From contig JANOYC010000106.1 in NCBI GenBank assembly GCA_031428675.1, forward strand, positions 1 to 15,449: a DNA stretch of 15,449 bases. Direction: 5' to 3'. Below the pieces are notes generated by a model that did not search any database, was not told where the DNA came from, and saw nothing but the letters and a program-made list of their open reading frames with translations. Each line of letters begins with the position of its first letter. Within the stretch, counting starts at the first letter, position 1. A program made the translations under genes and the position numbers. Source of the stretch: JANOYC01 sp031428675 (GTDB taxonomy: Bacteria; Actinomycetota; Actinomycetes; Actinomycetales; Microbacteriaceae). Positions 1 to 7,909 of this stretch are shown one piece after another.

Positions 1-2369
1 GTCGCACCTGCCGTTGCCGGCCACTCCGCCGTGTGCACCGAGCTGTCGTGGGTCCAGCGCCACACCTCTTCCGTCGCGAAGGGGATGAACGGCGCGAACA
101 ACCGAAGCATAATATCGAGCGCTTCGCGAAGAGCGGTCGCCGCGCTCGCTTGCTCATCTGCTCCCGCCGCGCCGTAGGCACGCTCTTTGACGAGTTCGAG
201 GTAGTCGTCGCAGAAGGTCCAGAAGAACTGTTCGGTGCTTTCGAGAGCGCGTGCGTGATCGAACTCGTCGAACGCTTTCGTCGCGACGCGCACGACGTCG
301 TCGAGGGTCGCCAACATGTCGATATCGAGCGGGTTCGTGACTGCGGCTACTCCCGAGTCCGACGCCGAGGGCGCCGGGAACGAGTAGACGAACTTCGCCG
401 CGTTGAGCACCTTGATTGCGAGGCGGCGCCCGATCTTGATCTGCTTCGGGTTCTGGGGGTCGAAGGCCGCGTCGGTGCCGAGGCGACTCGATGCCGCCCA
501 GTAGCGCACGGCATCCGAACCGTGTTCCTCAAGCATTCCCGCTGGGGTCACCACGTTGCCTTTGGACTTCGACATCTTCTTGCGGTCGGGGTCGACGATG
601 AAACCCGAAATGCCGGCGTTCCGCCACGGCACGGTGCCGTGCTCGAGTTCAGCTCGCAATACGGTCGAGAACAGCCAGGTGCGGATGATGTCCTGGCCTT
701 GGCTACGCAGTGAGTAGGGGAACACGAGGTCGAACAACTCGGGGTCACTCTCCCAGCCACCGGCGATCTGCGGAGTGAGCGACGACGTGGCCCACGTGTC
801 CATGATGTCCACCTCGCCGACGAACCCGCCCGGGGCACCCCGCTGGTCTTCGCGGAATCCTGCGGGCACGTCGGTCGACGGGTCGACGGGCAGCAGGTCC
901 TTGGAAGGCACGATGACGGCGCCCTTCTCGCCGTCAGGACCGACGTGATACCAGACCGGGATGGGCACGCCGAAGAAGCGCTGGCGCGAGATCAGCCAGT
1001 CGCCCGACAGGCCGCCCACCCAATTCTCGTAACGCACGCGCATGAAGTCGGGGGTGAAGGCAACCTCGCGCCCACGCTCGAGCAGGCGCTCACGGAGCGC
1101 GGTGTCGCGCGCCCCGTTGGCGATGTACCACTGACGCGTCGAGATGATTTCGAGCGGCTTGTCGCCCTTCTCGAAGTACTTGACCGGGTGCGTGATCTTG
1201 CGCGGTTCGCCGATGAGGTCGCCCGACTCGGCAAGCAGCTCGACCATGCGGGCCTTCGCGCTGAACACCGTCTTTCCCGCGAGCTCGGCGTAGGCTGCAC
1301 GCGCCGCGTCGGTGACGATGGCGTCGGGCGCCTCCGCGATGAGGCGACCATCGGCGCCCATGATCGTGCGGTTCGGCAGGTCGAGTTCACGCCACCAGAT
1401 AACGTCGGTCACATCGCCGAAGGTGCAGATCATGGCGATGCCGGAGCCCTTGTCCTGCTGGGCGAGGTGATGCGGGAGCACGGGAACTTCGACGCCGAAA
1501 ACGGGCGTGGTCACGGTGGTGCCGAAGAACGACGCATAGCGCTCGTCATCGGGATGAGCGACGAGCGCCACGCAGGCGGGCAGCAACTCGGGGCGGGTCG
1601 TTTCGATCTCGAGCGTGCCGCCGTCGGGCTTGTGGAACGCGACGCGGTGGTATGCCGCTGGCGTCTCCTTGTCTTCGAGTTCTGCTTGCGCGACAGCAGT
1701 GCGGAAGGTGACGTCCCAGAGGGTTGGCGCATCCGCTTGGTACGCCTCGCCGCGGCTGAGGTTGCGGAGGAACGCGCGCTGGGCGACGGTCTGGGCGTGA
1801 TCGCCGATCGTGCGGTAGGTCTGGTTCCAGTCGACCGAGAGCCCGAGGGTGCGCCATAGGTCTTCGAACTGCTTCTCGTCTTCGACGGTCAAGCGCTCGC
1901 ACAGCTCGATGAAGTTGCGCCGGGAGATGGGCTGCTGATCGGCGGCCTTGCCGCTTGAACCTTCTCCGCCCTGCAGCGGGGGAGTGAAGTCGGGGTCGTA
2001 ACCGAGAGACGGATCGCACCTCACTCCGTAATAATTCTGTACGCGTCGCTCGGTGGGCAGGCCGTTGTCGTCCCAGCCCATCGGGTAGAAAATGCGCTTC
2101 CCGCGCATGCGCTGATACCGAGCGGCGAGATCCATGTGCGTGTAGCTGAAGACATGGCCGATATGCAATGAGCCCGACGCGGTCGGCGGGGGAGTGTCGA
2201 TGGAGAACACTGTGGTCGCCTGGCCGCTGTTTGCGGCGTTCGCCGCAGCATCGGCGACCGCTCCGTCGCGATCGAAGCGGTAGGTGCCCTCCGACTCCCA
2301 CGTGTGGCCCCACTTGGCCTCGAGCCCTTCGAGGGCGGGCTTCTCGGGGATCGGAAAGGCGGCAGTCAT
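1..2369 (-). CDS. valS: Valyl-tRNA synthetase (3' end outside window)
   Basis: Class I aminoacyl-tRNA synthetase that charges tRNA-Val in the cytoplasm. 789 codons lie in the window and the C-terminus runs off the left edge, so roughly 70 residues are missing if the protein has the usual 860 or so. The HIGH motif is at residues 69-72 in the context GSLHIGHV. An editing-domain ETTRPE stretch is at about 256-261, and KMSKS at about 598-602 in the context KKMSKSKGN. An anticodon-binding helical domain follows. The segment GWDDNGLPTERRVQNYYGV after the HIGH region resembles the archaeal/rickettsial ('type 2') ValRS group rather than the Escherichia coli form; that assignment is from memory. The ATG at 2369 is chosen because a GGAG lies 8-11 nt upstream on the minus strand and the N-terminus matches the family. 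It is divergent from aspA. Confidence 0.97.
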   Translation of the reverse strand, partial: MTAAFPIPEKPALEGLEAKWGHTWESEGTYRFDRDGAVADAAANAANSGQATTVFSIDTPPPTASGSLHIGHVFSYTHMDLAARYQRMRGKRIFYPMGWDDNGLPTERRVQNYYGVRCDPSLGYDPDFTPPLQGGEGSSGKAADQQPISRRNFIELCERLTVEDEKQFEDLWRTLGLSVDWNQTYRTIGDHAQTVAQRAFLRNLSRGEAYQADAPTLWDVTFRTAVAQAELEDKETPAAYHRVAFHKPDGGTLEIETTRPELLPACVALVAHPDDERYASFFGTTVTTPVFGVEVPVLPHHLAQQDKGSGIAMICTFGDVTDVIWWRELDLPNRTIMGADGRLIAEAPDAIVTDAARAAYAELAGKTVFSAKARMVELLAESGDLIGEPRKITHPVKYFEKGDKPLEIISTRQWYIANGARDTALRERLLERGREVAFTPDFMRVRYENWVGGLSGDWLISRQRFFGVPIPVWYHVGPDGEKGAVIVPSKDLLPVDPSTDVPAGFREDQRGAPGGFVGEVDIMDTWATSSLTPQIAGGWESDPELFDLVFPYSLRSQGQDIIRTWLFSTVLRAELEHGTVPWRNAGISGFIVDPDRKKMSKSKGNVVTPAGMLEEHGSDAVRYWAASSRLGTDAAFDPQNPKQIKIGRRLAIKVLNAAKFVYSFPAPSASDSGVAAVTNPLDIDMLATLDDVVRVATKAFDEFDHARALESTEQFFWTFCDDYLELVKERAYGAAGADEQASAATALREALDIMLRLFAPFIPFATEEVWRWTHDSSVHTAEWPATAGA

Positions 2370-2458
2370 GGCGGTGCTCCGGTTCGGTATGTGCGGCACC
2401 GAGTCATCAAGAGGTGCCTAAGTGTGACGGTCGATCCATGGTACCCGCCACCCCAACT

Positions 2459-2520
2459 CCCGACTTGCCCACATTCGTCGCGAAATCGCGGCCGAAGGCG
2501 ACGAAACTGGGCAAGTCGGG
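2459..2520. repeat. Long imperfect inverted repeat between valS and aspA
   Basis: The arms 2459-2481 and 2498-2520 are 23 bp each and pair with only two mismatches around a 16-nt loop. The outer 13 bp (CCCGACTTGCCCA) and the inner 8 bp (TTCGTCGC) are perfect. The element ends 17 nt before the aspA ribosome-binding site. No T-run follows it, so it is not a classical intrinsic terminator. It could be a leader-RNA structure of aspA, an operator, or a dispersed palindromic repeat of the REP/MITE kind. No second copy is visible in this window. Confidence 0.85.
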
Positions 2521-2537
2521 GGAGAATGACATCAATC

Positions 2538-2544
2538 AGAGGAG
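2538..2544 (+). promoter_or_regulatory. Ribosome-binding site that fixes the aspA TTG start
   Basis: AGAGGAG lies 8 nt before TTG at 2553. This supports the TTG start over the first in-frame ATG at 2673, whose upstream G-rich stretch directly abuts the codon and is too close to serve as a Shine-Dalgarno site. A TTG at 2546 is in another frame. Confidence 0.75.
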
Positions 2545-2552
2545 ATTGACCG

Positions 2553-4154
2553 TTGACCAGCGGCAGATCGCACGGCAGCACAACTGCGAACGCATCCGTT
2601 CACCACTCAGCACCGTTCGCGCAGCTCATTGACGAACAGCTCATCGCGGGAGACGAGAACCCGGCAGTGGGGATGACGGGCCCAGCGCCCGGAGCACGCT
2701 TGCTTCACGACGACGACGTCGACGCGCGCATTGAATCGGATTCGCTGGGAACCATGCGCATCCCGGCGACCGTCTACTGGGGCATTCACACGGCACGGGC
2801 GTTGGAGAACTTCCCCATCACGCGCCGGGCGATCTACAACTACCCCGACCTGATCGATGCGATTGCGCGGGTCAAGCAAGCCGCTGCGCGGGCGAACGCC
2901 GAATTGGGCGTGCTCGATGCCCAGAAGGCGGCGCTCATCGACCAGGTGTGCGAGGAGATCGCTAACGGGAGCCTGCACGAAGAATTCGTCGTCGGTGTCA
3001 TCCAGGGCGGTGCGGGTACATCAACGAATATGAACGCCAATGAGGTCATCGCCAACCGATGCCTTGAGTTGATGGGCAGACCGCGCGGCGATTACGCGGC
3101 GCTGCACCCGATCGACGACGTCAATCGCAGCCAGAGCACGAACGACGTGTATCCCACGTCAATCAAGCTCGCAATGGTGCTCTCACTCAAGCGACTGCTC
3201 GTCGAGCACCGACTGCTGACCCAGTCGTTCGCCGCTAAAGGCCAGGAGTTCTCGGGGATCCTCAAGATCGGTCGAACACAACTGCAGGATGCCGTGCCCA
3301 TGACGCTTGGGCAGGAGTTCAGCGGGTTCGCGACCACTTTGGGCGAGGACTACGACCGTCTGAGCGAGGTCGTGCCGTGGCTCAACGAGATCAACTTGGG
3401 TGCGACCGCGATCGGAACCGGCATTACCGCTGACCCGCGCTACGCGGACGCGGTGCGCCGCCACCTCGTCGAGATCACTGGTATTCCGATGGAGACGGCC
3501 CCCGATCTCATCGAAGCAACATCGGATGCCGGAGTTTTCATGACCTTGAGCGGCACGCTCAAGCGAGCAGCGGTCAAGCTGTCGAAGATCTGCAACGACC
3601 TCCGACTCATCTCCAGCGGTCCGCAGGCGGGCTTCGGCGAGATCAATCTGCCGCCGCGACAAGCTGGATCGAGCATCATGCCGGGCAAGGTCAACCCGGT
3701 GATCCCTGAGGTCGTCAACCAGGTGGCGTTCTCTGTCATTGGCGCTGACGCGACCGTCACCGCCGCGGCCGAGGCGGGCCAACTGCAGTTGAACGCCTTC
3801 GAGCCCGTGATCGCCCACAGCATCCTGCAATCACTGGCGTGGATGACCAACGCCGTGCGCACCCTGCGCGTGAACTGTGTCGACGGGATCACCGCGAACG
3901 CCGAACGACTCGCGACGCAGGTCGAGACGAGCGTCGGCGTGGTGACCGCACTCACGCCGTACATCGGCTACGCCGCCGCGGCGACGCTCGCTCACACGGC
4001 GCTGCTCACCAATTCGTCCATCGCCGAACTCGTGGTGTCGTCGGAACTCATGACCGCCGACGAGGTCGCCAAGGTGCTGTCGCCCGAGCGATTGAGCGGG
4101 CTCGTGCCGGCAACGGCACTCATCACCCTGCCTCAGTCAACCTCGTCAGGGTGA
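2553..4154 (+). CDS. aspA: Aspartate ammonia-lyase (aspartase)
   Basis: Cytoplasmic enzyme that deaminates L-aspartate to fumarate and ammonia, a member of the aspartase/fumarase superfamily. The core starts near residue 59 (RIESDSLGT) and covers three signature regions: GTSTNMNANEV, the SQSTNDVYPT stretch, and the mobile-loop signature GSSIMPGKVNPVIPEVVNQ from residue 372, with the expected catalytic serine at 373. The PVIPEVVNQ continuation distinguishes aspartase from class II fumarase. The protein is 533 residues, about 55 longer at the N-terminus than well-studied aspartases of about 470. The extra part is polar and alanine/glycine-rich without a recognisable domain. The TTG start is chosen from the AGAGGAG upstream; if the ATG at 2673 were used, the protein would start at residue 41. 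Its 3' end overlaps the convergent YihY gene by 22 bp. Confidence 0.93.
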   Translation: MTSGRSHGSTTANASVHHSAPFAQLIDEQLIAGDENPAVGMTGPAPGARLLHDDDVDARIESDSLGTMRIPATVYWGIHTARALENFPITRRAIYNYPDLIDAIARVKQAAARANAELGVLDAQKAALIDQVCEEIANGSLHEEFVVGVIQGGAGTSTNMNANEVIANRCLELMGRPRGDYAALHPIDDVNRSQSTNDVYPTSIKLAMVLSLKRLLVEHRLLTQSFAAKGQEFSGILKIGRTQLQDAVPMTLGQEFSGFATTLGEDYDRLSEVVPWLNEINLGATAIGTGITADPRYADAVRRHLVEITGIPMETAPDLIEATSDAGVFMTLSGTLKRAAVKLSKICNDLRLISSGPQAGFGEINLPPRQAGSSIMPGKVNPVIPEVVNQVAFSVIGADATVTAAAEAGQLQLNAFEPVIAHSILQSLAWMTNAVRTLRVNCVDGITANAERLATQVETSVGVVTALTPYIGYAAAATLAHTALLTNSSIAELVVSSELMTADEVAKVLSPERLSGLVPATALITLPQSTSSG

Positions 4155-5188
4155 GGGGCTCTGGGCTCAGGGTCGTTCGTGACAATCGCGCTCTCGCGAA
4201 TAGCCCGCCCGGCAGTGATGTCTCCGGCGCGCTGACGGGCGAGCATGAGATTTCTCGTGGTGTCCCGCATCGGCAGTTGGATGACCTCCTCGGCCGTCAC
4301 GCCGTCGCGGAGTTGCGCAAGCCGCACGATCTCGGCATCCAGTTCTGCTCCGATAACGAGCACGAGATTGCTGATAAACAGCCAGAGCAGAATGATGACC
4401 GCGCCGCCGACCCATCCGTAGATCTCGTCATAGAGCGCGATGTTCGCGACGTAGAAGGCGAAGCCAGCTGTGCACAATGCCCACGCGACGGTAGCGAATG
4501 CGGCTCCGGCACTCATCGCACGCAATTGCTGGTGTCGCACGTTTGGCGTGTAGTAGTAGAGCAACGTGACGACGACCGCGATGAGCGCGACCAGCACCGG
4601 CCATTTCCCGACGTTCCACAGGGTCAACCACGGCTCGCCGATCGACAATTGCTCGCCGATCGCGGCGGCTGCCTTTGGCGTCAGCGCGACGATGACGATC
4701 ACTGGAATGCCGACGACCGTCAGCATGAGGCTCAGTAGCATCATGAGTCCACGGAACTTGACGAACTGACGCCCCTCCTGCACGTCATAGACAGTGTTTA
4801 TGGCGCGCCCACACGCCGTGGCGTATGCCGAAAACGTCCAGATTGTCAGGACGAATCCGATGAGCAAGGCGATCGCCGGATTCGGGATGCCCAGCAACGA
4901 CTCCACGGCGGTGCCTAAGGCGTTCGTTCCGCCGACGGAAATCTCGTCGATGATCGCCATGATGTCGCGTTCTGCTCGCTTGCGAGACGACACGATTGCG
5001 AACATCGAAACGATGGAGAGCGCGCCGGGCAGGATGCCGAGGGCCGCGAAGAATGACAGCGCGGCGGCGGAGTCGATTCCGCGATGACGAAGAAATCCGT
5101 GCCAGGCGCGAGCGAGAACGAAACGCCACATCATGCGGGACGACGGGTCGGCTGGCGAGTCCGGATCGCTCGCGGCGAGCTCAGTCAT
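4133..5188 (-). CDS. YihY/BrkB-family inner membrane protein
   Basis: A 351-residue membrane protein of the YihY/virulence factor BrkB family. Once annotated as ribonuclease BN, the family has no settled biochemical role. Six hydrophobic segments are visible, starting around residues 42, 108, 148, 195, 227 and 258. The family pattern near the N-terminus (HRGIDSAAALSFFAALGILP) and the last helix running into IGAELDAE are both present. A soluble charged tail of about 65 residues follows. The ATG overlaps the end of the upstream DUF6328 gene by 8 bp (5181-5188), so translation is probably coupled in a two-gene operon. Its stop lies inside the 3' end of convergent aspA. Confidence 0.9.
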   Translation of the reverse strand: MTELAASDPDSPADPSSRMMWRFVLARAWHGFLRHRGIDSAAALSFFAALGILPGALSIVSMFAIVSSRKRAERDIMAIIDEISVGGTNALGTAVESLLGIPNPAIALLIGFVLTIWTFSAYATACGRAINTVYDVQEGRQFVKFRGLMMLLSLMLTVVGIPVIVIVALTPKAAAAIGEQLSIGEPWLTLWNVGKWPVLVALIAVVVTLLYYYTPNVRHQQLRAMSAGAAFATVAWALCTAGFAFYVANIALYDEIYGWVGGAVIILLWLFISNLVLVIGAELDAEIVRLAQLRDGVTAEEVIQLPMRDTTRNLMLARQRAGDITAGRAIRESAIVTNDPEPRAPHPDEVD

Positions 5189-5675
5189 GAACCGGCGCGC
5201 GCATCCGTCTCGGGAGGACGACCCACAGTGTCACGATCGCGAGCGCGGTAGCGCCGCCCGCTGCAAAGCCCGCCCACCGCGCAATCACGACGTCGAAAAT
5301 GAGGAGCACCGTGCCCGTCAGAACCACACCGACGCCCACGAGGGTGAGCTTCATCAGGCTGTTCGCGAGCGTCACGATGCGCTTCTTGGCGCGGTGCCGG
5401 AACAACGTACGGTGGATGCTCACAGGGGCCAGCCCGAGGGCCGTCGTGACAGCAGCGAGCACGACGAGCGCCAAGTAAACGCTCCGCTGGAAAGTGTCGA
5501 GATCGGTGAAGCGATCCTGAAACGCAACGGCGAGCAAAAAGCCGGTGATGATCTGGGAGCCGGTCTGGGTAACGCGCAGTTCCTGAAGAATCTCGTCCCA
5601 GTTGCGATCGAGACGTTCCGTCTGTGTTTCGTTGCGCCCGTCGTCGGCAGTTGCGTCATCGTGCGGGGATCCCAT
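5181..5675 (-). CDS. DUF6328 family membrane protein
   Basis: A 164-residue protein recognised as DUF6328 by the stretch NWDEILQELRVTQTGSQIITGF, followed by an FQ-rich loop and a region with LGLAPVSIHRTLF. Four hydrophobic segments are visible, at roughly residues 39-55, 66-83, 108-130 and 134-152, after a polar acidic N-terminus of about 25 residues. The family's function is unknown. The ATG at 5675 lacks a convincing Shine-Dalgarno site but lies 6 nt after a TAGCAT box, which suggests a leaderless transcript that also carries the YihY gene downstream. The family assignment is from memory of the conserved N-terminal motif. Confidence 0.85.
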   Translation of the reverse strand: MGSPHDDATADDGRNETQTERLDRNWDEILQELRVTQTGSQIITGFLLAVAFQDRFTDLDTFQRSVYLALVVLAAVTTALGLAPVSIHRTLFRHRAKKRIVTLANSLMKLTLVGVGVVLTGTVLLIFDVVIARWAGFAAGGATALAIVTLWVVLPRRMRAPVHD

Positions 5676-5681
5676 TTTCCG

Positions 5682-5687
5682 ATGCTA
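5682..5687 (-). promoter_or_regulatory. -10 box, probable leaderless promoter of the DUF6328-YihY operon
   Basis: Read on the minus strand, TAGCAT is followed by six bases (CGGAAA) and then the ATG at 5675. Transcription would therefore begin at or next to the start codon. No clear -35 element is visible. The divergent FAD oxidase promoter lies 64 bp away. Confidence 0.6.
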
Positions 5688-5750
5688 ACTGAGCGGTAGT
5701 CCGAGAGATAGCGGCCGGCCGCGAACCGTCGTGATCGATGTCACCGCCTC

Positions 5751-5756
5751 TAGTCT
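5751..5756 (+). promoter_or_regulatory. -10 box, probable leaderless promoter of the FAD oxidase gene
   Basis: TAGTCT followed by six bases (GGAGTG) and then GTG at 5763. The GGAG inside the gap is too close to act as a normal Shine-Dalgarno site for this GTG. The spacing matches that seen at 5682, 7898, 8413 and 9217. Confidence 0.6.
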
Positions 5757-5762
5757 GGAGTG

Positions 5763-7112
5763 GTGAACGACGTGATCGTGAAGCTCCGCTCGGCCCTCGG
5801 AGACGCTGTTTCCGTTGCGCCGGACGACTTGACGGCTGCCCGCGCGGACCGCTCGGGATATCTGTCCGATGCGCCGCCGCTTGCCGTCGTGCATGCTCGC
5901 TCGGTGGACGATGTTCGCGCCACACTGCGCATCGCAAACGATTGCGGCGTGCCCGTCGTGACCCGCGGCGCTGGCACCGGTCTCGCGGGGGGCGCTATCG
6001 CCGGTGCCGGAGAGATCGTGCTGTCGACGCTCGCGATGAGCGAGATTGTGAGCGTTTCGGTCGACGACGAAGTCGCCGTGGTGCAGCCAGGAGTCATCAA
6101 CGCCGATCTCAATCGGCATCTGGAGCAATATGGCCTGTGGTGGGCTCCAGATCCCGCGAGCAAGGAGATCTCCACAGTCGGCGGCAACATCGCGACCAAT
6201 GCGGGCGGGTTGCGCTGTGTGAAGTACGGGGTGACCCGCGAGGCTGTGCTCGGATTGCGCGTCGTGCTCGCCGACGGGCGCGAACTCGTTCTCGGCCACC
6301 GCACCGTCAAGGGCGTCACCGGGCTGGATCTCACCGCGCTCATGATCGGGTCTGAGGGCACGCTCGGCGTGATCGTAGAGGCGACGCTGCGGCTGCAGCC
6401 GCGCCCGGTTGGACCGGTCGCGACGATCGCGGCGTGGTTCGACTCGATCGACGCCGCTGCGGGGGCGACCGCCGCGATCACCGCAGCCCGCGTTCGTCCG
6501 GCCGCGCTGGAATTGGTCGACGAACGTGCGCTCGGCTATATCGGCGCGCACTTGGGCCTCGATCTCGGCCGCGGCGTGCACGTGCTGGTGCAAACCGATG
6601 GCGTGGCTGCTGCGACCGAGGCGGATGCTGCGCTCGCGATCATCGCAGCCTTCGGCGGCACCGCTCAACTCTCGACAGATCCGGCCGAAGCCGATCGACT
6701 TCTCGCGGTGCGGCGGAGTTTTCACCCGGCGATGGCCGCGGTGGGCTCGGTGCTGATCGAGGACGTAGCAGTTCCGCGAAGCCAGTTGCCGGCAATGTTC
6801 CGAGCCATCGCCGACATCGAGAAGCGATGCGGAGTCGTCATTCCCACGGTCGCTCACGCGGGCGATGGCAACCTGCATCCCAACTTCGTCTTCGAGGGTG
6901 AGGACGTGCCCGAGATCGTCTGGCAGGCAGCGGATGAGCTGTTTCGCGAGTGCCTGCGGCTCGGCGGCACTCTGACCGGCGAGCACGGAGTGGGACTGCT
7001 CAAGAAACGATGGCTGCGCGATGAGCTTGGAGACGAGCAGACCGAGCTCCTGCATCAGATCAAGCACGTGTTTGACCCGCGCGGAATACTCAACCCGGGC
7101 AAGGCGTTCTGA
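5763..7112 (+). CDS. FAD-linked oxidase, GlcD / D-2-hydroxyacid dehydrogenase type
   Basis: A 449-residue flavoprotein with an N-terminal PCMH-type FAD-binding domain (TRGAGTGLAGG from residue 67, then STVGGNIATNAGG and the MIGSEGTLG stretch). The C-terminal FAD-oxidase domain carries HAGDGNLHP (365-373) and GEHGVG (406-411), whose histidines bind the metal and substrate in family members. It ends with the usual FDPRGILNPGKAF. Members oxidise glycolate, D-lactate or D-2-hydroxyglutarate and pass electrons to the respiratory chain or an electron-transfer flavoprotein; the substrate cannot be fixed from sequence. No GlcE or GlcF partner is nearby, which favours a stand-alone D-lactate or D-2-hydroxyacid dehydrogenase. 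The GTG at 5763 is chosen from its position 6 nt after a -10 box; GTG at 5760 or 5772 is possible. Confidence 0.92.
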   Translation: MNDVIVKLRSALGDAVSVAPDDLTAARADRSGYLSDAPPLAVVHARSVDDVRATLRIANDCGVPVVTRGAGTGLAGGAIAGAGEIVLSTLAMSEIVSVSVDDEVAVVQPGVINADLNRHLEQYGLWWAPDPASKEISTVGGNIATNAGGLRCVKYGVTREAVLGLRVVLADGRELVLGHRTVKGVTGLDLTALMIGSEGTLGVIVEATLRLQPRPVGPVATIAAWFDSIDAAAGATAAITAARVRPAALELVDERALGYIGAHLGLDLGRGVHVLVQTDGVAAATEADAALAIIAAFGGTAQLSTDPAEADRLLAVRRSFHPAMAAVGSVLIEDVAVPRSQLPAMFRAIADIEKRCGVVIPTVAHAGDGNLHPNFVFEGEDVPEIVWQAADELFRECLRLGGTLTGEHGVGLLKKRWLRDELGDEQTELLHQIKHVFDPRGILNPGKAF

Positions 7113-7179
7113 TTGCTAGCGGCGCCAGATCTACCTGGTCCGACGTCGATATGAAGCTGTTACCACAGCGGAGGAACAG

Positions 7180-7812
7180 ATGATCCACATTCGCACCGAT
7201 GTTCGGAACCGATCGGCACGAGCACTGCGGGCCCGACCGGGCGCCGGGCACGTGCGGTTGCGCTTGGACGTCGTCGATGCTCGCACCCGCACGATCGCGG
7301 CAACCGTCGACGGTGTCGGACTCGACGCTGTGGGCTTCGCGGCGGGCGATCGGGTGGCTTTCCTGCTCCCGACGTCGGAAGCTCTGCCTGCCGAGGGGGA
7401 CGTCGCCGTTGTCCACGTTGGTCGACTTATCGGAGTTCCGCGTGACGTGCCGCTCGCACGAGCGGCGGCGCTGACGGTGCCGGGCGTGCTGGCGCGCGCC
7501 CTCGTGAAGGGCACGGCGAATGTTGGCCCGGGCCACGTCGTGGCGGTTGTCGGCGCGACTACACTCGTCGGCTCTCTCGCGGCCGCGTGGGCTCGTTCAC
7601 TCGGCGCGACGGTCATCGACGCCGAACAGGCCAAGGCCAGCTCCGAGCGCGTAGACGCGGTCATCGATGCGCGCGATATTTCTCATCTCGCTCGTAAGCG
7701 CGGGGGTGGCCAACTCGCGCAGAACGCGGCAGAAGTGCTGCAGGCAGTGCGGGATGGCATGTTCGACGATATTCGTACTGACCGCGAGGGCTCTCGAAGC
7801 GTCGCAGCCTGA
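7180..7812 (+). CDS. Shortened quinone oxidoreductase (MDR)-like protein
   Basis: A 210-residue protein that can be aligned by eye to zinc-free quinone oxidoreductases of the medium-chain dehydrogenase/reductase family, which are usually about 320 residues. GDRVAFL matches the end of the GroES-like domain. VGRLIGVPRDVPLARAAAL matches the 'LP-GVS-AA' segment. GPGHVVAVVGATTLVGSLAAAWARSLGATVI matches the first Rossmann strand and helix. The C-terminus resembles the family end that contains the last helix. The usual nucleotide-binding AxGGVG is replaced by GATTLVG, and the middle of the Rossmann fold is mostly missing. Loss of NADPH-dependent activity is therefore inferred. GGAGG at 7170-7174 sits 5 nt before the ATG. 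It follows the FAD oxidase by 67 bp and may be co-transcribed. It could be a divergent paralogue with a structural or regulatory role. Confidence 0.7.
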   Translation: MIHIRTDVRNRSARALRARPGAGHVRLRLDVVDARTRTIAATVDGVGLDAVGFAAGDRVAFLLPTSEALPAEGDVAVVHVGRLIGVPRDVPLARAAALTVPGVLARALVKGTANVGPGHVVAVVGATTLVGSLAAAWARSLGATVIDAEQAKASSERVDAVIDARDISHLARKRGGGQLAQNAAEVLQAVRDGMFDDIRTDREGSRSVAA

Positions 7813-7897
7813 CAGCCCGGCTCGCCGGCGCGGCCAGCGACCTGCATCGACTCGCACGACGCCGACAACTATCTCGCGGCGCGCAGCGCGACGGCAA

Positions 7898-7903
7898 TAC
7901 GCT
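7898..7903 (+). promoter_or_regulatory. -10 box, probable leaderless promoter
   Basis: TACGCT followed by six bases (GGGCGT) and ATG at 7910. No Shine-Dalgarno sequence lies at a normal distance. The box lies in the 97-bp gap after the quinone-oxidoreductase-like gene. Confidence 0.55.
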
Positions 7904-7909
7904 GGGCGT

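Noticed and set aside
33..713. Long plus-strand open frame of 226 codons at the left edge
   Set aside because: Lies wholly antisense to valS, whose translation carries clear HIGH, editing and KMSKS motifs. The product is arginine-rich and resembles no family.
945..1859. 304-codon plus-strand open frame
   Set aside because: Antisense shadow of valS at high GC; no ribosome-binding site and no recognisable domain.
2370..2458. T-box or other tRNA-sensing leader for valS
   Set aside because: The minus-strand leader is short and shows neither a T-box sequence nor a specifier-loop layout that I can recognise; T-boxes in actinobacteria are mainly known upstream of ileS.
3839..4738. 299-codon plus-strand open frame crossing the aspA end and the YihY gene
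   Set aside because: Overlaps two well-supported genes; composition is typical of a high-GC shadow frame, very rich in Arg, Asp and His.
5685..7067. 460-codon minus-strand open frame
   Set aside because: Antisense to the FAD oxidase, which has all family motifs; the minus frame has none.
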